Source of the DNA: an uncultured Nocardioides sp.
GTDB lineage: Bacteria > Actinomycetota > Actinomycetes > Propionibacteriales > Nocardioidaceae
Reading direction: 5' to 3'
Length of the DNA stretch: 64,000 nt
Assembly: GCF_947488515.1 (NCBI RefSeq)
Contig: NZ_CANKZF010000001.1
Coordinates: 1,178,001 to 1,242,000, forward strand
The notes under the pieces are model-generated. The model was not told the DNA's origin, ran no database searches, and saw nothing but the letters and a program-made list of their open reading frames with translations. The position numbers and the translations under genes were made by a program. This document shows positions 50,372-58,556 of the stretch, piece by piece; within the stretch, counting starts at the first letter, position 1, and every line of letters starts with the position of its first letter.

Positions 50372-51378
50372 TGAAGGCAGCTGTCGTCCCCACGCTCGGA
50401 GCGCCCCTGGAGATCCGCGACGTCCCGATCCCGGTGCCCGGTCCCGGCCAGGTGCTGGTGAAGATCGAGACCTGCGGGTTGTGCCACACCGACATCCACG
50501 CCGCCCGCGGCGAGTGGCCGGTCAAGCCCAAGGACCAGCTGATCCCGGGCCACGAAGGCGTCGGTGTCGTCGAGGCCGTGGGCGAGGGCGACCTCCCCGT
50601 CACGATCGGTCAGCGCGTGGCCCTCCCCTGGCTGGGGCACGCCTGCGGCCACTGCCGCTACTGCGTCGGCGGCTGGGAGACCTACTGCACCAGCCCCGCC
50701 TACATGGGCTACACGATGGACGGCGGCTACGCCGAGTACGCCGTCGCGTACGCCAGCCATGTCGTCGCCGTTCCCGATGCGGTGACCTCGCGGGACGCCG
50801 CGCCGCTGACCTGCGCCGGCGTGACGACGTACAAGGGGCTCAAGGTCGCGGCGCCGCAGCCGGGCGAGACCGCCATGGTCGTCGGCATCGGCGGTCTCGG
50901 CCACCTGGGCCTGCAGTACGCCCGCGTCTTCGGCTCACGCACGGTCGCCGTCGACGTGCACGACGAGAAGCTGCAGCTGGCCAAGGACCTCGGCGCCGAC
51001 CACGTGGTCGACGCCCGCGGTGACCAGCAGGCTGAGCTGGAGGCGATCGGCGGCGTCGACGTCGCCCTCGTGACGGTGCCCTCGCCGGCCGCGATGCGCG
51101 CCGCGCACGCCGCCCTCAACCCCAACGGCCGCCTGGTGCTCGTCGGGCTACCTGCCGACGACCGGCTCGAGCTCCCGGTCTTCGAGACCGTGCTCAAGGG
51201 CATCTCGGTGATCGGCTCGCTCGTCGGCACCCGCAACGACCTGGCCGAGTGCTTCGACCTCCACGCCCGCGGCCTGACCCGGGTCGTGACCGAGAGCCGT
51301 CGCCTCGAGGACGTCAACGCCTGCTTCGAGGAGGTCCTCGCCGGCCAGGTGCCCGCCCGCCTGGTCTTCGAGATGTAG
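50368..51378 (+). CDS. Zinc-dependent alcohol dehydrogenase
   Basis: The 336-aa medium-chain dehydrogenase oxidises alcohols with NAD. The catalytic zinc site uses CGLCHTD (near residue 37) and GHEGVG (near 61). The structural zinc site is the four-cysteine loop CGHCRYCVGGWETYC (near 93), and the nucleotide loop is GIGGLGHLG (near 172). It is closest to AdhP/AdhA-type ethanol-active enzymes. The start ATGATG overlaps the DUF4389 stop; either ATG is possible. No function in the polysaccharide locus is implied. Confidence 0.9.
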   Translation: MMKAAVVPTLGAPLEIRDVPIPVPGPGQVLVKIETCGLCHTDIHAARGEWPVKPKDQLIPGHEGVGVVEAVGEGDLPVTIGQRVALPWLGHACGHCRYCVGGWETYCTSPAYMGYTMDGGYAEYAVAYASHVVAVPDAVTSRDAAPLTCAGVTTYKGLKVAAPQPGETAMVVGIGGLGHLGLQYARVFGSRTVAVDVHDEKLQLAKDLGADHVVDARGDQQAELEAIGGVDVALVTVPSPAAMRAAHAALNPNGRLVLVGLPADDRLELPVFETVLKGISVIGSLVGTRNDLAECFDLHARGLTRVVTESRRLEDVNACFEEVLAGQVPARLVFEM

Positions 51379-51411
51379 CCGGAACTGCGTGGCCCTGCGC
51401 AAGGGCACGTC

Positions 51412-51876
51412 TCATTCGCGGCGGGCGTAGGAGATCGACAGCGCGGTCGCGACCGAGAGCCACGCGGCGTACGGCACCAGGGCGAGGCCGCCCCAGGCCT
51501 AGATCCTCGCCACGACGGCGACGAGGAACCAGGTGAGGGCCGTCGCCGCGGCCAGGCACGCAGCGGCGGTCATGAGGGCGTGTGGGACGTAGAAGGACCG
51601 GGCCCAGCCGAGCGCCAGGACGATGGAGAGGGCGAGCACGCCGGTGGCCGTCCAGGCAGCCACGCGAGGTGCCGTGCGGACGACGGTGAGGCCGACGAGG
51701 AGCAGCAGGCCGAAGTTGAGGGGCCACATCACCGCGAACACGACGTCGGGCGGCTGGAAGGACGGGCGGCGGAGTCCGGCGTACCACCCGGGGTCGTGGC
51801 CGTTCCAGGCGTTGGACAGGGCAGCGAACGCGAGCACGAGCGCGCACCAGGTGAGTGTCGGCGCCCAGGTCGTCAC
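51412..51876 (-). pseudogene. tspO: TspO/MBR-family protein interrupted by an in-frame TAG
   Basis: The frame starts at GTG 51876 and encodes the five-helix TspO/MBR protein with the family motif WYAGLRRPSFQPP followed by FAVMWPLNFGLLL. A TAG at 51501 to 51499 stops it at codon 126. After that the same frame continues for 28 codons with AWGGLALVPYAAWLSVATAL, the expected fifth helix, to a TGA at 51414 to 51412. Total length would be 153 residues, normal for the family. It could be a true nonsense mutation, a sequencing error or a readthrough. It overlaps the upstream gene stop (GTGA), so it was translationally coupled. Confidence 0.85.
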
Positions 51877-52250
51877 GCCGAACCGTCCCCGTCGAGGTGA
51901 CGGCGCACGGCGACCTCGAAGGCCCTCACCGACCCCTCCATGCCGTCCAGCTCGCGCGCGCTGACAACCTCCTGCCACGCGTCTTCGGCGCGTGCCAGCA
52001 CCACCGGCGCGCCGCTGGCCGCGACGGCCGCGCGCAGGCCCTCGTCCAGCTCGTCGAGGTGCAGCAGCCGTACCGGCACCGGCAGGGTGGCCACCATCTC
52101 GTCCCACTCGCGCTTGCGACGCACGGTCGCGTGGGTGATGTCGCACAACCCGCAGTGCCGCGTGCCGCGCACCCTGCCCCAGACGTACGCCGCCTCGCCG
52201 AGCAGGCCACCGTCCGCGTCGTACACACCAACGAGCTCGGACACGGGCAT
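51873..52250 (-). CDS. Uncharacterised protein with a CxxC motif
   Basis: The 125-aa product starts MPVSELVGVYDADGGLLGE and has an HCGLCDITH motif near residue 32 that could bind a metal or form a disulfide. The remainder is helical, with acidic and Ala-rich stretches. No known family is recalled with certainty. The ATG at 52250 lies seven bases after a TAGCGT -10, so it is leaderless; the longer frame to 52295 would cross that promoter. It is coupled to the broken tspO. Confidence 0.65.
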   Translation of the reverse strand: MPVSELVGVYDADGGLLGEAAYVWGRVRGTRHCGLCDITHATVRRKREWDEMVATLPVPVRLLHLDELDEGLRAAVAASGAPVVLARAEDAWQEVVSARELDGMEGSVRAFEVAVRRHLDGDGSA

Positions 52251-52257
52251 GCGCTCG

Positions 52258-52263
52258 ACGCTA
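52258..52263 (-). promoter_or_regulatory. Leaderless promoter of the CxxC gene
   Basis: TAGCGT on the minus strand ends seven bases before the ATG at 52250. Confidence 0.65.
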
Positions 52264-52324
52264 CCGGGCGTGAGCCAGCGAAAACGGTTCGTCATCCAGT
52301 AGGCGGTGCGGGAAGTATCGGGTC

Positions 52325-53119
52325 GTGGACGACCACGAGTACGCGCGTCAACTGTTCGAGATCCTGACCAGGCCGGACGACCCGGACGTCCCGCCCGGGC
52401 GTCGGGGCGATGACTGGATCGACCGAGGTGACGGGTTCGGCACGGTCGTGCGAGTGGTGTCCGTCAACGTCGTGCCGGGCGAGCACGGCTCGCAGCTCGA
52501 GGTCGGCTTCGTGCTCCACCTGCCCGAGCACGTCGACGGCCCTTCGGACGGCACTCTCCTGCTCCCCCTCGACGAGGAGTGGCGCGAGCTGAGCGGTCTC
52601 GGCGAGCCCGAAGACTATGCACCCCGGATCGCGTCGAAGGTGATGCACACGGCCTACCGGCAGGTCAGGGACCACGGCCGCGCTCCTCGACGCACGTACG
52701 TCTTGCCCGCCCGGGACGCGCAGCACGCCATGCTCCTGCACGTCCTGGCCCGCAACGGCGAGGTGGAGGAACAGGCGTCAGACCGCTACGTCCTACGACG
52801 GCCGGACCGCGACGACCTCGTCGTGATCCTCACCGGGGAGCAGTGGGAACAGGTGCTCCAGCGGCACGGACCCCCGCAGGACGGGTCCTTCGACTACTAC
52901 GAGGAACTGCTCACGGCCAGCGAAGGACCGGAGCGGTTCCTGGTGTTCTGGGACGGCGACCTGTCGTTCTCGACACGGGAGAAGCTGCCGCCGGCGACGG
53001 CTCCCCACCCGTCGATCCGGGAGATCAGGCGCCGTCTCGTCGAGGCCGAGGCGACGGGCACGAGGTTCGGGTGGTTCGCGTACCCACCCGACGACGACGG
53101 CGACGAGCTCCCCGGGTAG
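52325..53119 (+). CDS. Uncharacterised protein whose 3' end overlaps tRNA-Gln
   Basis: The 264-aa product has no recognised domain, no membrane helix and no signal peptide. It is acidic, with two regions that look alpha/beta (about 1-100 and 115-220) and a short C-terminal tail rich in Asp and Gly. The GTG at 52325 is the first start; no ribosome site is clear, so it may be leaderless. Its stop codon (TAG at 53117-53119) and last four codons lie inside the 3' end of the tRNA-Gln gene on the other strand, which is unusual. Coding potential is supported by third-position G+C but function is unknown. Confidence 0.55.
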   Translation: MDDHEYARQLFEILTRPDDPDVPPGRRGDDWIDRGDGFGTVVRVVSVNVVPGEHGSQLEVGFVLHLPEHVDGPSDGTLLLPLDEEWRELSGLGEPEDYAPRIASKVMHTAYRQVRDHGRAPRRTYVLPARDAQHAMLLHVLARNGEVEEQASDRYVLRRPDRDDLVVILTGEQWEQVLQRHGPPQDGSFDYYEELLTASEGPERFLVFWDGDLSFSTREKLPPATAPHPSIREIRRRLVEAEATGTRFGWFAYPPDDDGDELPG

Positions 53120-53186
53120 GAGTCGAACCTACGTCGCTAGTCCTGATTCAAAGTCAGGCGGGCCCTGCCGGCAGACCAACCGGGGA
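53108..53186 (-). tRNA. tRNA-Gln (anticodon TTG)
   Basis: The minus strand folds into a cloverleaf of 79 nt: acceptor TCCCCGG/CCGGGGA, D-stem GGTC/GGCC, anticodon stem CCTGA/TCAGG around the loop CTTTGAA (anticodon TTG), a long variable region of nine nt and a T-stem GTAGG/CCTAC. The discriminator base is G, as in tRNA-Gln, and CCA is not encoded. The unusually long variable region is odd for Gln but anticodon and discriminator agree. Confidence 0.85.
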
Positions 53187-53197
53187 ATGTGCGCCCA

Positions 53198-53203
53198 AGC
53201 CTA
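53198..53203 (-). promoter_or_regulatory. -10 of tRNA-Gln
   Basis: TAGGCT on the minus strand lies 11 bases upstream of the mature 5' end, giving a start near 53191. A TTGGCA further upstream is a possible -35 at a wide spacing of about 20. Confidence 0.5.
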
Positions 53204-53232
53204 GGGCCCGCCTCGGGCGGGGCTGCCAATGC

Positions 53233-53249
53233 CCGGCAGACCAACCGGG
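53233..53249. repeat. 17-bp copy of the tRNA-Gln 5' part
   Basis: The 17 bases at 53233-53249 are identical to 53168-53184 in the tRNA (part of the acceptor and D-arm), 65 bp away in the same orientation. It lies upstream of the tRNA promoter. Confidence 0.8.
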
Positions 53250-53267
53250 ACGGCAACCCGCGGCCGA

Positions 53268-53311
53268 GCGTCATACGGACCCGCACCCATGCGTACGGCT
53301 TCGTATGACGC
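53268..53311. promoter_or_regulatory. 10-bp inverted repeat upstream of the ABC operon
   Basis: GCGTCATACG (53268-53277) and CGTATGACGC (53302-53311) are perfect complements, 24 bases apart, about 80 bp upstream of the ABC promoter. It could be a regulator site or a hairpin. The rest of the gap 53187-53403 contains the tRNA promoter, the tRNA fragment and the ABC -10. Confidence 0.45.
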
Positions 53312-53390
53312 AGACGACGCCGGCCCGATCTTCACGACACCTCCACACGGATCGGGGCCATCCCTGATGCCGGGCGGCGGCCGGCACCGC

Positions 53391-53396
53391 TAGCGT
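53391..53396 (+). promoter_or_regulatory. Leaderless promoter of the ABC operon
   Basis: TAGCGT ends seven bases before GTG 53404, the same arrangement as at 52250. Confidence 0.65.
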
Positions 53397-53403
53397 GGCG
53401 GTC

Positions 53404-54363
53404 GTGACGGGGGAACTCATGGGGCATCCGCCGGTCATCTCGACCGCCGGGCTCACGAAGCACTACGGGACGGTCCACGCGCTGACCGACCTCACGGTCG
53501 ACGTCGGCGAGGGCGTGACGGGACTCGTCGGCGCCAACGGCGCCGGCAAGTCGACGCTGATCAAGATCCTGCTGGGGCTGCTCGAGCCCACGGGCGGGCA
53601 CGCACGCGTGCTCGGCCACGACATCGAGCAGGAGAGCCAGGAGATCCGACGGCTCGTCGGCTACATGCCCGAGCACGACTGCCTGCCGCCCGATGTCAGC
53701 GCCAGCGACTTCGTCGTCCACATGGCGCGGATGTCGGGCCTGGGGGCGTCGGCGGCCCGTGAGCGCGCCGCCGACGTGCTGCGCCACGTCGGTCTCGACG
53801 AGGAGCGCTACCGGCCGATGGGCGGCTACTCCACCGGCATGAAGCAGCGCGCCAAGCTCGCCCAGGCGCTCGTCCACGACCCGCGGCTCGTCTTCCTCGA
53901 CGAGCCGACCAACGGCCTCGACCCCGCCGCCCGCACCGACATGCTGCGGCTCGTGCAGCGTATCGGCAGCGACTTCGGGATCGCCGTCCTCGTCACCTCC
54001 CACCTGCTCGGCGAGCTCGAGCAGGTCAGCGACCACGTCATCGTCCTCGACGGCGGCCACCTGCTGCGCAGCAGCGCCACCGGCGAGTTCCTGCAGCGGA
54101 CCGGCAGCCTGCTGGTCGAGGTGGTCGGCACCGAGGTCGAGCGCGACCGGCTCGGCGAGGCGCTCGCCCAGCGCGGGCTCACCTGCCGTCCCCGCGGGGC
54201 GATGGTCGCGATCGACCCGCCACCGCCGGAGCTCGCCGAGGGGGGAGCCGTCCACGACCTGATCCGCGACGTCGCCGCCGACCTCGGCCTGGGCCTGATG
54301 CGCCTCCAGCCCGACCGGCGCCACCTCGAGGACGTCTTCCTCGAAGGAGGCGCCCGTGTCTGA
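53404..54363 (+). CDS. ABC transporter ATP-binding protein (first)
   Basis: The 319-aa ATPase has Walker A GANGAGKST near residue 43, signature STGMKQRAKLAQAL near 142, Walker B LVFLDEPTNGLDP near 163 and a switch His in VTSHLLGELE. A C-terminal domain of about 90 residues is typical of drug/antibiotic or membrane-protein ABC-2 systems. The start GTG 53404 is chosen because of the leaderless -10; GTG 53395 lies inside it. It is the first of four overlapping genes (two ATPases, two permeases). Confidence 0.9.
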   Translation: MTGELMGHPPVISTAGLTKHYGTVHALTDLTVDVGEGVTGLVGANGAGKSTLIKILLGLLEPTGGHARVLGHDIEQESQEIRRLVGYMPEHDCLPPDVSASDFVVHMARMSGLGASAARERAADVLRHVGLDEERYRPMGGYSTGMKQRAKLAQALVHDPRLVFLDEPTNGLDPAARTDMLRLVQRIGSDFGIAVLVTSHLLGELEQVSDHVIVLDGGHLLRSSATGEFLQRTGSLLVEVVGTEVERDRLGEALAQRGLTCRPRGAMVAIDPPPPELAEGGAVHDLIRDVAADLGLGLMRLQPDRRHLEDVFLEGGARV

Positions 54364-55252
54364 CCTCACCCCCGACTCCGGCCGTCCCGGCGTCATCCAC
54401 GACCTCGGCTACCGCCACTTCGACGGCGTCCGCGAGGGCACCCCGGCGATCGCCCGCAACCTCTTCGTCACCGGCCTGCGCCACGCCTACGGCCTCGGAC
54501 GGTCGGGCAAGTCCAAGGTGATGCCGTTCCTCCTGCTCGCCATGTCGCTCCTGCCGGCCACGATCGTCGTCGGCGTCGTCGTGCTCACCGGCCTCGGCGA
54601 GCTCCCGGTGTCCTACGCCGACTACACCAACCAGACCCAGCTGCTCGTGAGCCTGTTCGCGGCCTCTCAGGCGCCGGTGCTGTTCTCCCGCGACCTGCGC
54701 CACCGCTCGATCGTGCTCTACCTCGCCCGCCCGCTGGCGGCGCCGGTCTTCGCGCTCGTCCGCTGGCTGTCGCTGACCCTCGCGATCTTACTCTTCACCG
54801 CCATCCCGACCGTGGTGCTCTTCGCGGGCGCGATGCTGTCGGGGCTCGACAAGAGCGACCAGACGACCTCCGTGCTCAAGGCGATCGCGCTGCAGGTCCT
54901 CCTCGCCATGATGGTGGCCGGCGTCAGCGGGCTGATCTCGTCGGTGTCCCTGCGGCGCGGCTTCGCCGTCGTCGGTTCGGTGATGGCGCTCATCGTCCTC
55001 ACCGGCATCGTCACCGTGATGCAGAACATCGCCTACTACGAGGGCGACAACGAGTCGGTCTCGGTCGGCGTCGGCCTGCTCTCGCCGTGGTCCCTCTACA
55101 ACGGCCTCGCCAACGCGTGGGACGCCGGTGTCGACACCCCGGTGCCCGTCAACGGCGCGTGGGTGCCGGCGTACGCCATCGTGGCGGTGCTGCTCGCCGC
55201 CGCCTGCCTGCTCGGCCTGGTCGCCCGCTTCCGGAAGGTGGGGTCGCGATGA
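54356..55252 (+). CDS. ABC transporter permease (first)
   Basis: The 298-aa protein has about six transmembrane helices in the ABC-2 arrangement and an N-terminal cytoplasmic stretch (about 1-55). GTG 54356 has GAAGGAGG upstream and overlaps the ATPase stop by eight bases. It pairs with the first ATPase. The substrate is unknown. Confidence 0.85.
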   Translation: MSDLTPDSGRPGVIHDLGYRHFDGVREGTPAIARNLFVTGLRHAYGLGRSGKSKVMPFLLLAMSLLPATIVVGVVVLTGLGELPVSYADYTNQTQLLVSLFAASQAPVLFSRDLRHRSIVLYLARPLAAPVFALVRWLSLTLAILLFTAIPTVVLFAGAMLSGLDKSDQTTSVLKAIALQVLLAMMVAGVSGLISSVSLRRGFAVVGSVMALIVLTGIVTVMQNIAYYEGDNESVSVGVGLLSPWSLYNGLANAWDAGVDTPVPVNGAWVPAYAIVAVLLAAACLLGLVARFRKVGSR

Positions 55253-56160
55253 GCACCCTCGTCCTCGACTCCGCGTCGCGCTGGTTCGGCAACGTGGTCG
55301 CGGTCAACGACGTCTCGCTGACCATCGGCCCCGGCGTGACCGGCCTGCTCGGCCCCAACGGCGCGGGCAAGACCACGCTGATGGCGATGATGTCGGGCTT
55401 CCTCGCCCCGTCCGCCGGCCACGTGACGCTCGACGGCCAGCCGGTCTGGCGCAACACCGAGACCTACCGCAAGATCGGCCTCGTGCCGGAGCGCGAGCTG
55501 AGCTTCGGCTACCTCACCGGCCGCCAGTTCGTCCGCGCCAACGCCGACCTGCACCGGCTGGGCGAGGCGGCCGCCGCCACCGAGCGGATCCTCGAGGTGG
55601 TCGACATGGTCGAGCCGGCCGGCCGGCGCCTCGACACCTACTCCAAGGGCATGCGGCAGCGCATCAAGATCGCGGCGGCGCTGGTCCACGACCCGACCGT
55701 CCTCCTGCTCGACGAGCCGTTCAACGGGGTCGATCCGCGCCAGCGGATGCACCTGATGGACCTCCTGCGACGGCTCGGCGACGAGGGGCGCACGGTGCTC
55801 TTCAGCTCCCACATCCTCGAGGAGGTCGAGCGGCTCGCCCGACACATCGAGGTCGTGGTCTCCGGCCGGCACGCCGCCTCCGGCGACTTCGGCGCGATCC
55901 GCCGCCTGATGACCGACCGGCCGGTGCAGTACGCCGTCCAGTCGAGCGACAACCGCGTCCTCGCCTCCGTGCTGATGGCACAGGAGTCGGTGCGCGCGGT
56001 CAGCCTGCGCGGTGACCAGCTCGACGTGCAGGTCGGCGACCTCGGCAGCTTCGCGGTCGACCTTCCCCTGCTTGCCCGGCAGCACGACGTGACCCTGTTC
56101 GAGCTCTCCCCCAGCGACGAGTCGCTGGAGAGCGTCTTCGCCTACCTGGTGGCCCGATGA
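55249..56160 (+). CDS. ABC transporter ATP-binding protein (second)
   Basis: The 303-aa ATPase has Walker A GPNGAGKTT near residue 35, signature YSKGMRQRIKIAAAL near 127, Walker B VLLLDEPFNGVDP near 148 and the switch His in FSSHILEEVE. ATG 55249 overlaps the permease stop. It resembles the first ATPase in architecture but differs in sequence, suggesting a heterodimeric exporter or two paired systems. Confidence 0.9.
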   Translation: MSTLVLDSASRWFGNVVAVNDVSLTIGPGVTGLLGPNGAGKTTLMAMMSGFLAPSAGHVTLDGQPVWRNTETYRKIGLVPERELSFGYLTGRQFVRANADLHRLGEAAAATERILEVVDMVEPAGRRLDTYSKGMRQRIKIAAALVHDPTVLLLDEPFNGVDPRQRMHLMDLLRRLGDEGRTVLFSSHILEEVERLARHIEVVVSGRHAASGDFGAIRRLMTDRPVQYAVQSSDNRVLASVLMAQESVRAVSLRGDQLDVQVGDLGSFAVDLPLLARQHDVTLFELSPSDESLESVFAYLVAR

Positions 56161-56858
56161 TCAACACGACCATTGCCAAGCTCGCCCTGCAGGCACTGCT
56201 GGGCCGACGTCGCTTCTTCCTGCTGCTGGCCTTCCCGGTGCTGCTCATCGGCCTGGTCGCGCTCGTCACGGCGCTGGTCGACGGCGACGCGGCCTACGAG
56301 GTGCTGCCCAACCTCGGCTACCCGCTCGTGCTCCCGCTCGTCGCGATCCTCGCGGCGTCCTCGGTCCTCGGGCCCGAGGTCGACGACGGCTCGATCGTCT
56401 ACCTGCTCTCCAAGCCGGTGAACCGCTACGGCATCGCGATCAGCAAGTGGCTGGTGGCGCTCGGCGCCACCCTGGCCGCCGGTGCGCTGCCGATCCTCGT
56501 CGCCGCCCTCATCACGGGCGACAGCACCCGGGCGGTGGCGTTGTTCCTCGGCGCCGTCGTCGCGGGGACGGCGTACTCCGCGCTCTTCCTCGCGATCTCC
56601 GCGGTCACCCGGCACGCCGTCATCGCGTCGCTGATGTTCGTGCTGATCTGGGAGAGCCTGCTCGGCAACCTGTTCAGCGGCATCGCCTGGCTGAGCATCG
56701 GCCAGTGGGGCCTCCGCATCGGCCACGAGATCTCCAGCGCCCTCCCCGACCCCGCGAACCTGGGCTACGCGATCATCGCCAGCCTCGTCGTGACGGTCCT
56801 CGGGGCATGGTTCGCCGGCGACCGGCTGCGCTCGTTCTCCCTCACCGGCGACGAGTAG
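56157..56858 (+). CDS. ABC transporter permease (second)
   Basis: The 233-aa protein has six hydrophobic helices, ABC-2 type, with a conserved gating-loop motif GPEVDDGSIVYLLSKPV near residue 82 as in the first permease (SRDLRHRSIVLYLARPL). ATG overlaps the second ATPase stop; it ends the operon. The substrate is unknown. Confidence 0.88.
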   Translation: MINTTIAKLALQALLGRRRFFLLLAFPVLLIGLVALVTALVDGDAAYEVLPNLGYPLVLPLVAILAASSVLGPEVDDGSIVYLLSKPVNRYGIAISKWLVALGATLAAGALPILVAALITGDSTRAVALFLGAVVAGTAYSALFLAISAVTRHAVIASLMFVLIWESLLGNLFSGIAWLSIGQWGLRIGHEISSALPDPANLGYAIIASLVVTVLGAWFAGDRLRSFSLTGDE

Positions 56859-56863
56859 GACCC

Positions 56864-58408
56864 TCAGCCCCCGAAGCCGACCCGGGGGTCGATGCCGGTA
56901 CGCAGGCGCCAGGCCAGCACCCCGAGGCGCAGCCCGAGCTGCTGGTCCGCGTCGTCGAGCTCGACGCCGAGCAGCCGCTGGATCCGCTCGAGCCGGTCGT
57001 AGAGGGACTGCCGACGGATGCCCAGCGCTGATGCGGCGGCAGCCTTCGACGTGCCGAGCGTCAGGTAGGTGTCCAGGGTCCGCAGGAGCTCGGTGCGGTG
57101 CCGGCTGTCGTGGGCGATGAGCGGCCCGACCTGCTCCTCCGCCACGGCAGCCCAGGCCGTCGGTCCGACGGAGGACAGCAGGTGCGGCGCGGCGAGGTCC
57201 CGGGCCAGGAGCACGCCGTCGCGTCGACCGGTGCGTCGGGCGAGCTCGAGCAGCTCCCGGGCAGTGCCGAGGGCCGGACCGAGCTCGGCCGGGTCACCGA
57301 CGAGGGGCCCGGCCACCAGCAGCGCCGGCGCCGCTGCACCAGCGTCGCCCGACGCACCGACGCCCAGGCGTCGGGCGAGCTCGGCGTGCGCCTCGGTGAG
57401 TCCCGTCCTGGCCAGGCCGGGACGGGTCCAGCCACGCACCACTGCGACCACCCGGCTCCCCGCGATCCCGGCCAGCACCGAGGCCGAGACGGTGCGGAGT
57501 GCCTGCTCGAGGGCGGGCACCACGTCTGTCAGCGCCGTACCCGGCTCGACGGCGACCGCGATCGGCTGCCAGCCGCGTCCGTCCGCCGGCGGCCACCCGA
57601 GGTCGGCCAGCCGGTCGGTCACCTCGCTGCCGGGCATCGGGCTCGCTGCGCAGAGGTCCGAGACGAGCGACTGGCTCGGGCCCGGCCGCTGGCCCAGCGA
57701 ACCAGCGCGGCCGAGCTCGAGCGCCACGGCCACCGCACCCTGCGCGGCCGCCCGGCGGCGCTGCCGGGTCGCGGTGCCGAGGACGTGCAGCGTGCCGACC
57801 ACGCCTGCGGGTCCCCGCACCGGCTCGACCACCTCGGCGTCCTCGGCCACCGACACGATCGTGCTGCGCTCCACGAGCTGCTCGTCGCGGTCGCGCAGCT
57901 CCACCTCGCTGCCCGCCGCCCGCGACACCTCGTCGAGCAGCGCCCGCAGGCCCCGCCCGTCGATCACCACCTGCGCGAGGTCGCCCCAGCCCGCTCCCCC
58001 GCCGGCGTGGGCGCGTTGGCGGACCACCAGCTCGTGGAAGTCCTCGACCATCCGCTCGAAGGGCACCACCTGGCGCAGGCCGAGCACCACCAGCTGGCGT
58101 CTCCCGGCCGCCTCGAGGATGGCTGCCGGGACCTCGAAGAACGTCCGCCCCAGCTCGAGCGCGAGGGCCGCCAGCCCGGCGTCGGCGAGCTGCTCGACGT
58201 ACGCCGTCAGGTGCTCGGAGGTGCGTCCGTGCAGGCCGAGACCCGTGGTCAGCAGCACCTCACCCCCGGCCAGCAGACCGCCCATCTCGAAGACCTCGGA
58301 GGAGTGGACCCAACGGACCAGCACACCCTCGGGGCGCCCCGCAAGGACCTGGGCGCCGGCCGCCCGGAAGGACGGCAGCGCCAGCACGTCGGACAGCGGG
58401 ATCAGCAC
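56864..58408 (-). CDS. PucR-family transcriptional regulator
   Basis: The 514-aa regulator has the N-terminal PucR domain (about residues 1-125, with the core VRWVHSSEVFEMGGLLAGGEVLL of the family shown as landmarks VHSSEV and GGEVLLTTG), a central GGDEF/GAF-like region and a C-terminal helix-turn-helix domain (TYLTLGTSKAAAASALGIRRQSLYDRL; landmarks SKAAAASALGIRR). PucR proteins sense purine or related metabolites. The GTG at 58408 has GGAGG upstream. It diverges from a cytosine deaminase-permease operon, which it likely controls. Confidence 0.86.
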   Translation of the reverse strand: MLIPLSDVLALPSFRAAGAQVLAGRPEGVLVRWVHSSEVFEMGGLLAGGEVLLTTGLGLHGRTSEHLTAYVEQLADAGLAALALELGRTFFEVPAAILEAAGRRQLVVLGLRQVVPFERMVEDFHELVVRQRAHAGGGAGWGDLAQVVIDGRGLRALLDEVSRAAGSEVELRDRDEQLVERSTIVSVAEDAEVVEPVRGPAGVVGTLHVLGTATRQRRRAAAQGAVAVALELGRAGSLGQRPGPSQSLVSDLCAASPMPGSEVTDRLADLGWPPADGRGWQPIAVAVEPGTALTDVVPALEQALRTVSASVLAGIAGSRVVAVVRGWTRPGLARTGLTEAHAELARRLGVGASGDAGAAAPALLVAGPLVGDPAELGPALGTARELLELARRTGRRDGVLLARDLAAPHLLSSVGPTAWAAVAEEQVGPLIAHDSRHRTELLRTLDTYLTLGTSKAAAASALGIRRQSLYDRLERIQRLLGVELDDADQQLGLRLGVLAWRLRTGIDPRVGFGG

Positions 58409-58496
58409 GCAGCACCTCCGTGGACGGACAATGTGTCAGGAGACTAGCGGCGCTTGACGGTCGAGGTGTCCGTTGCCATGGCACGGCTGCTCTGGT

Positions 58497-58516
58497 GGTG
58501 TGAGCCGGGACACACC
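58497..58516. promoter_or_regulatory. Small inverted repeat between PucR and the deaminase
   Basis: GGTGTG (58497-58502) and CACACC (58511-58516) are complementary with an eight-base gap, 41 bp upstream of the deaminase ATG. It might bind the PucR protein; evidence is only the symmetry and position. Confidence 0.35.
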
Positions 58517-58556
58517 CGCACGGGCGGGAGCGGCACGACCGACGAAGGGCCAGGCG

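Noticed and set aside
53108..53186. tRNA of another identity because of the nine-base variable region
   Set aside because: The anticodon TTG, the discriminator G and the acceptor sequence all agree with glutamine; the long variable region is only unusual.
53233..53249. Possible second tRNA gene
   Set aside because: Only 17 bases match tRNA-Gln; no anticodon or T-arm follows, so it is a fragment.
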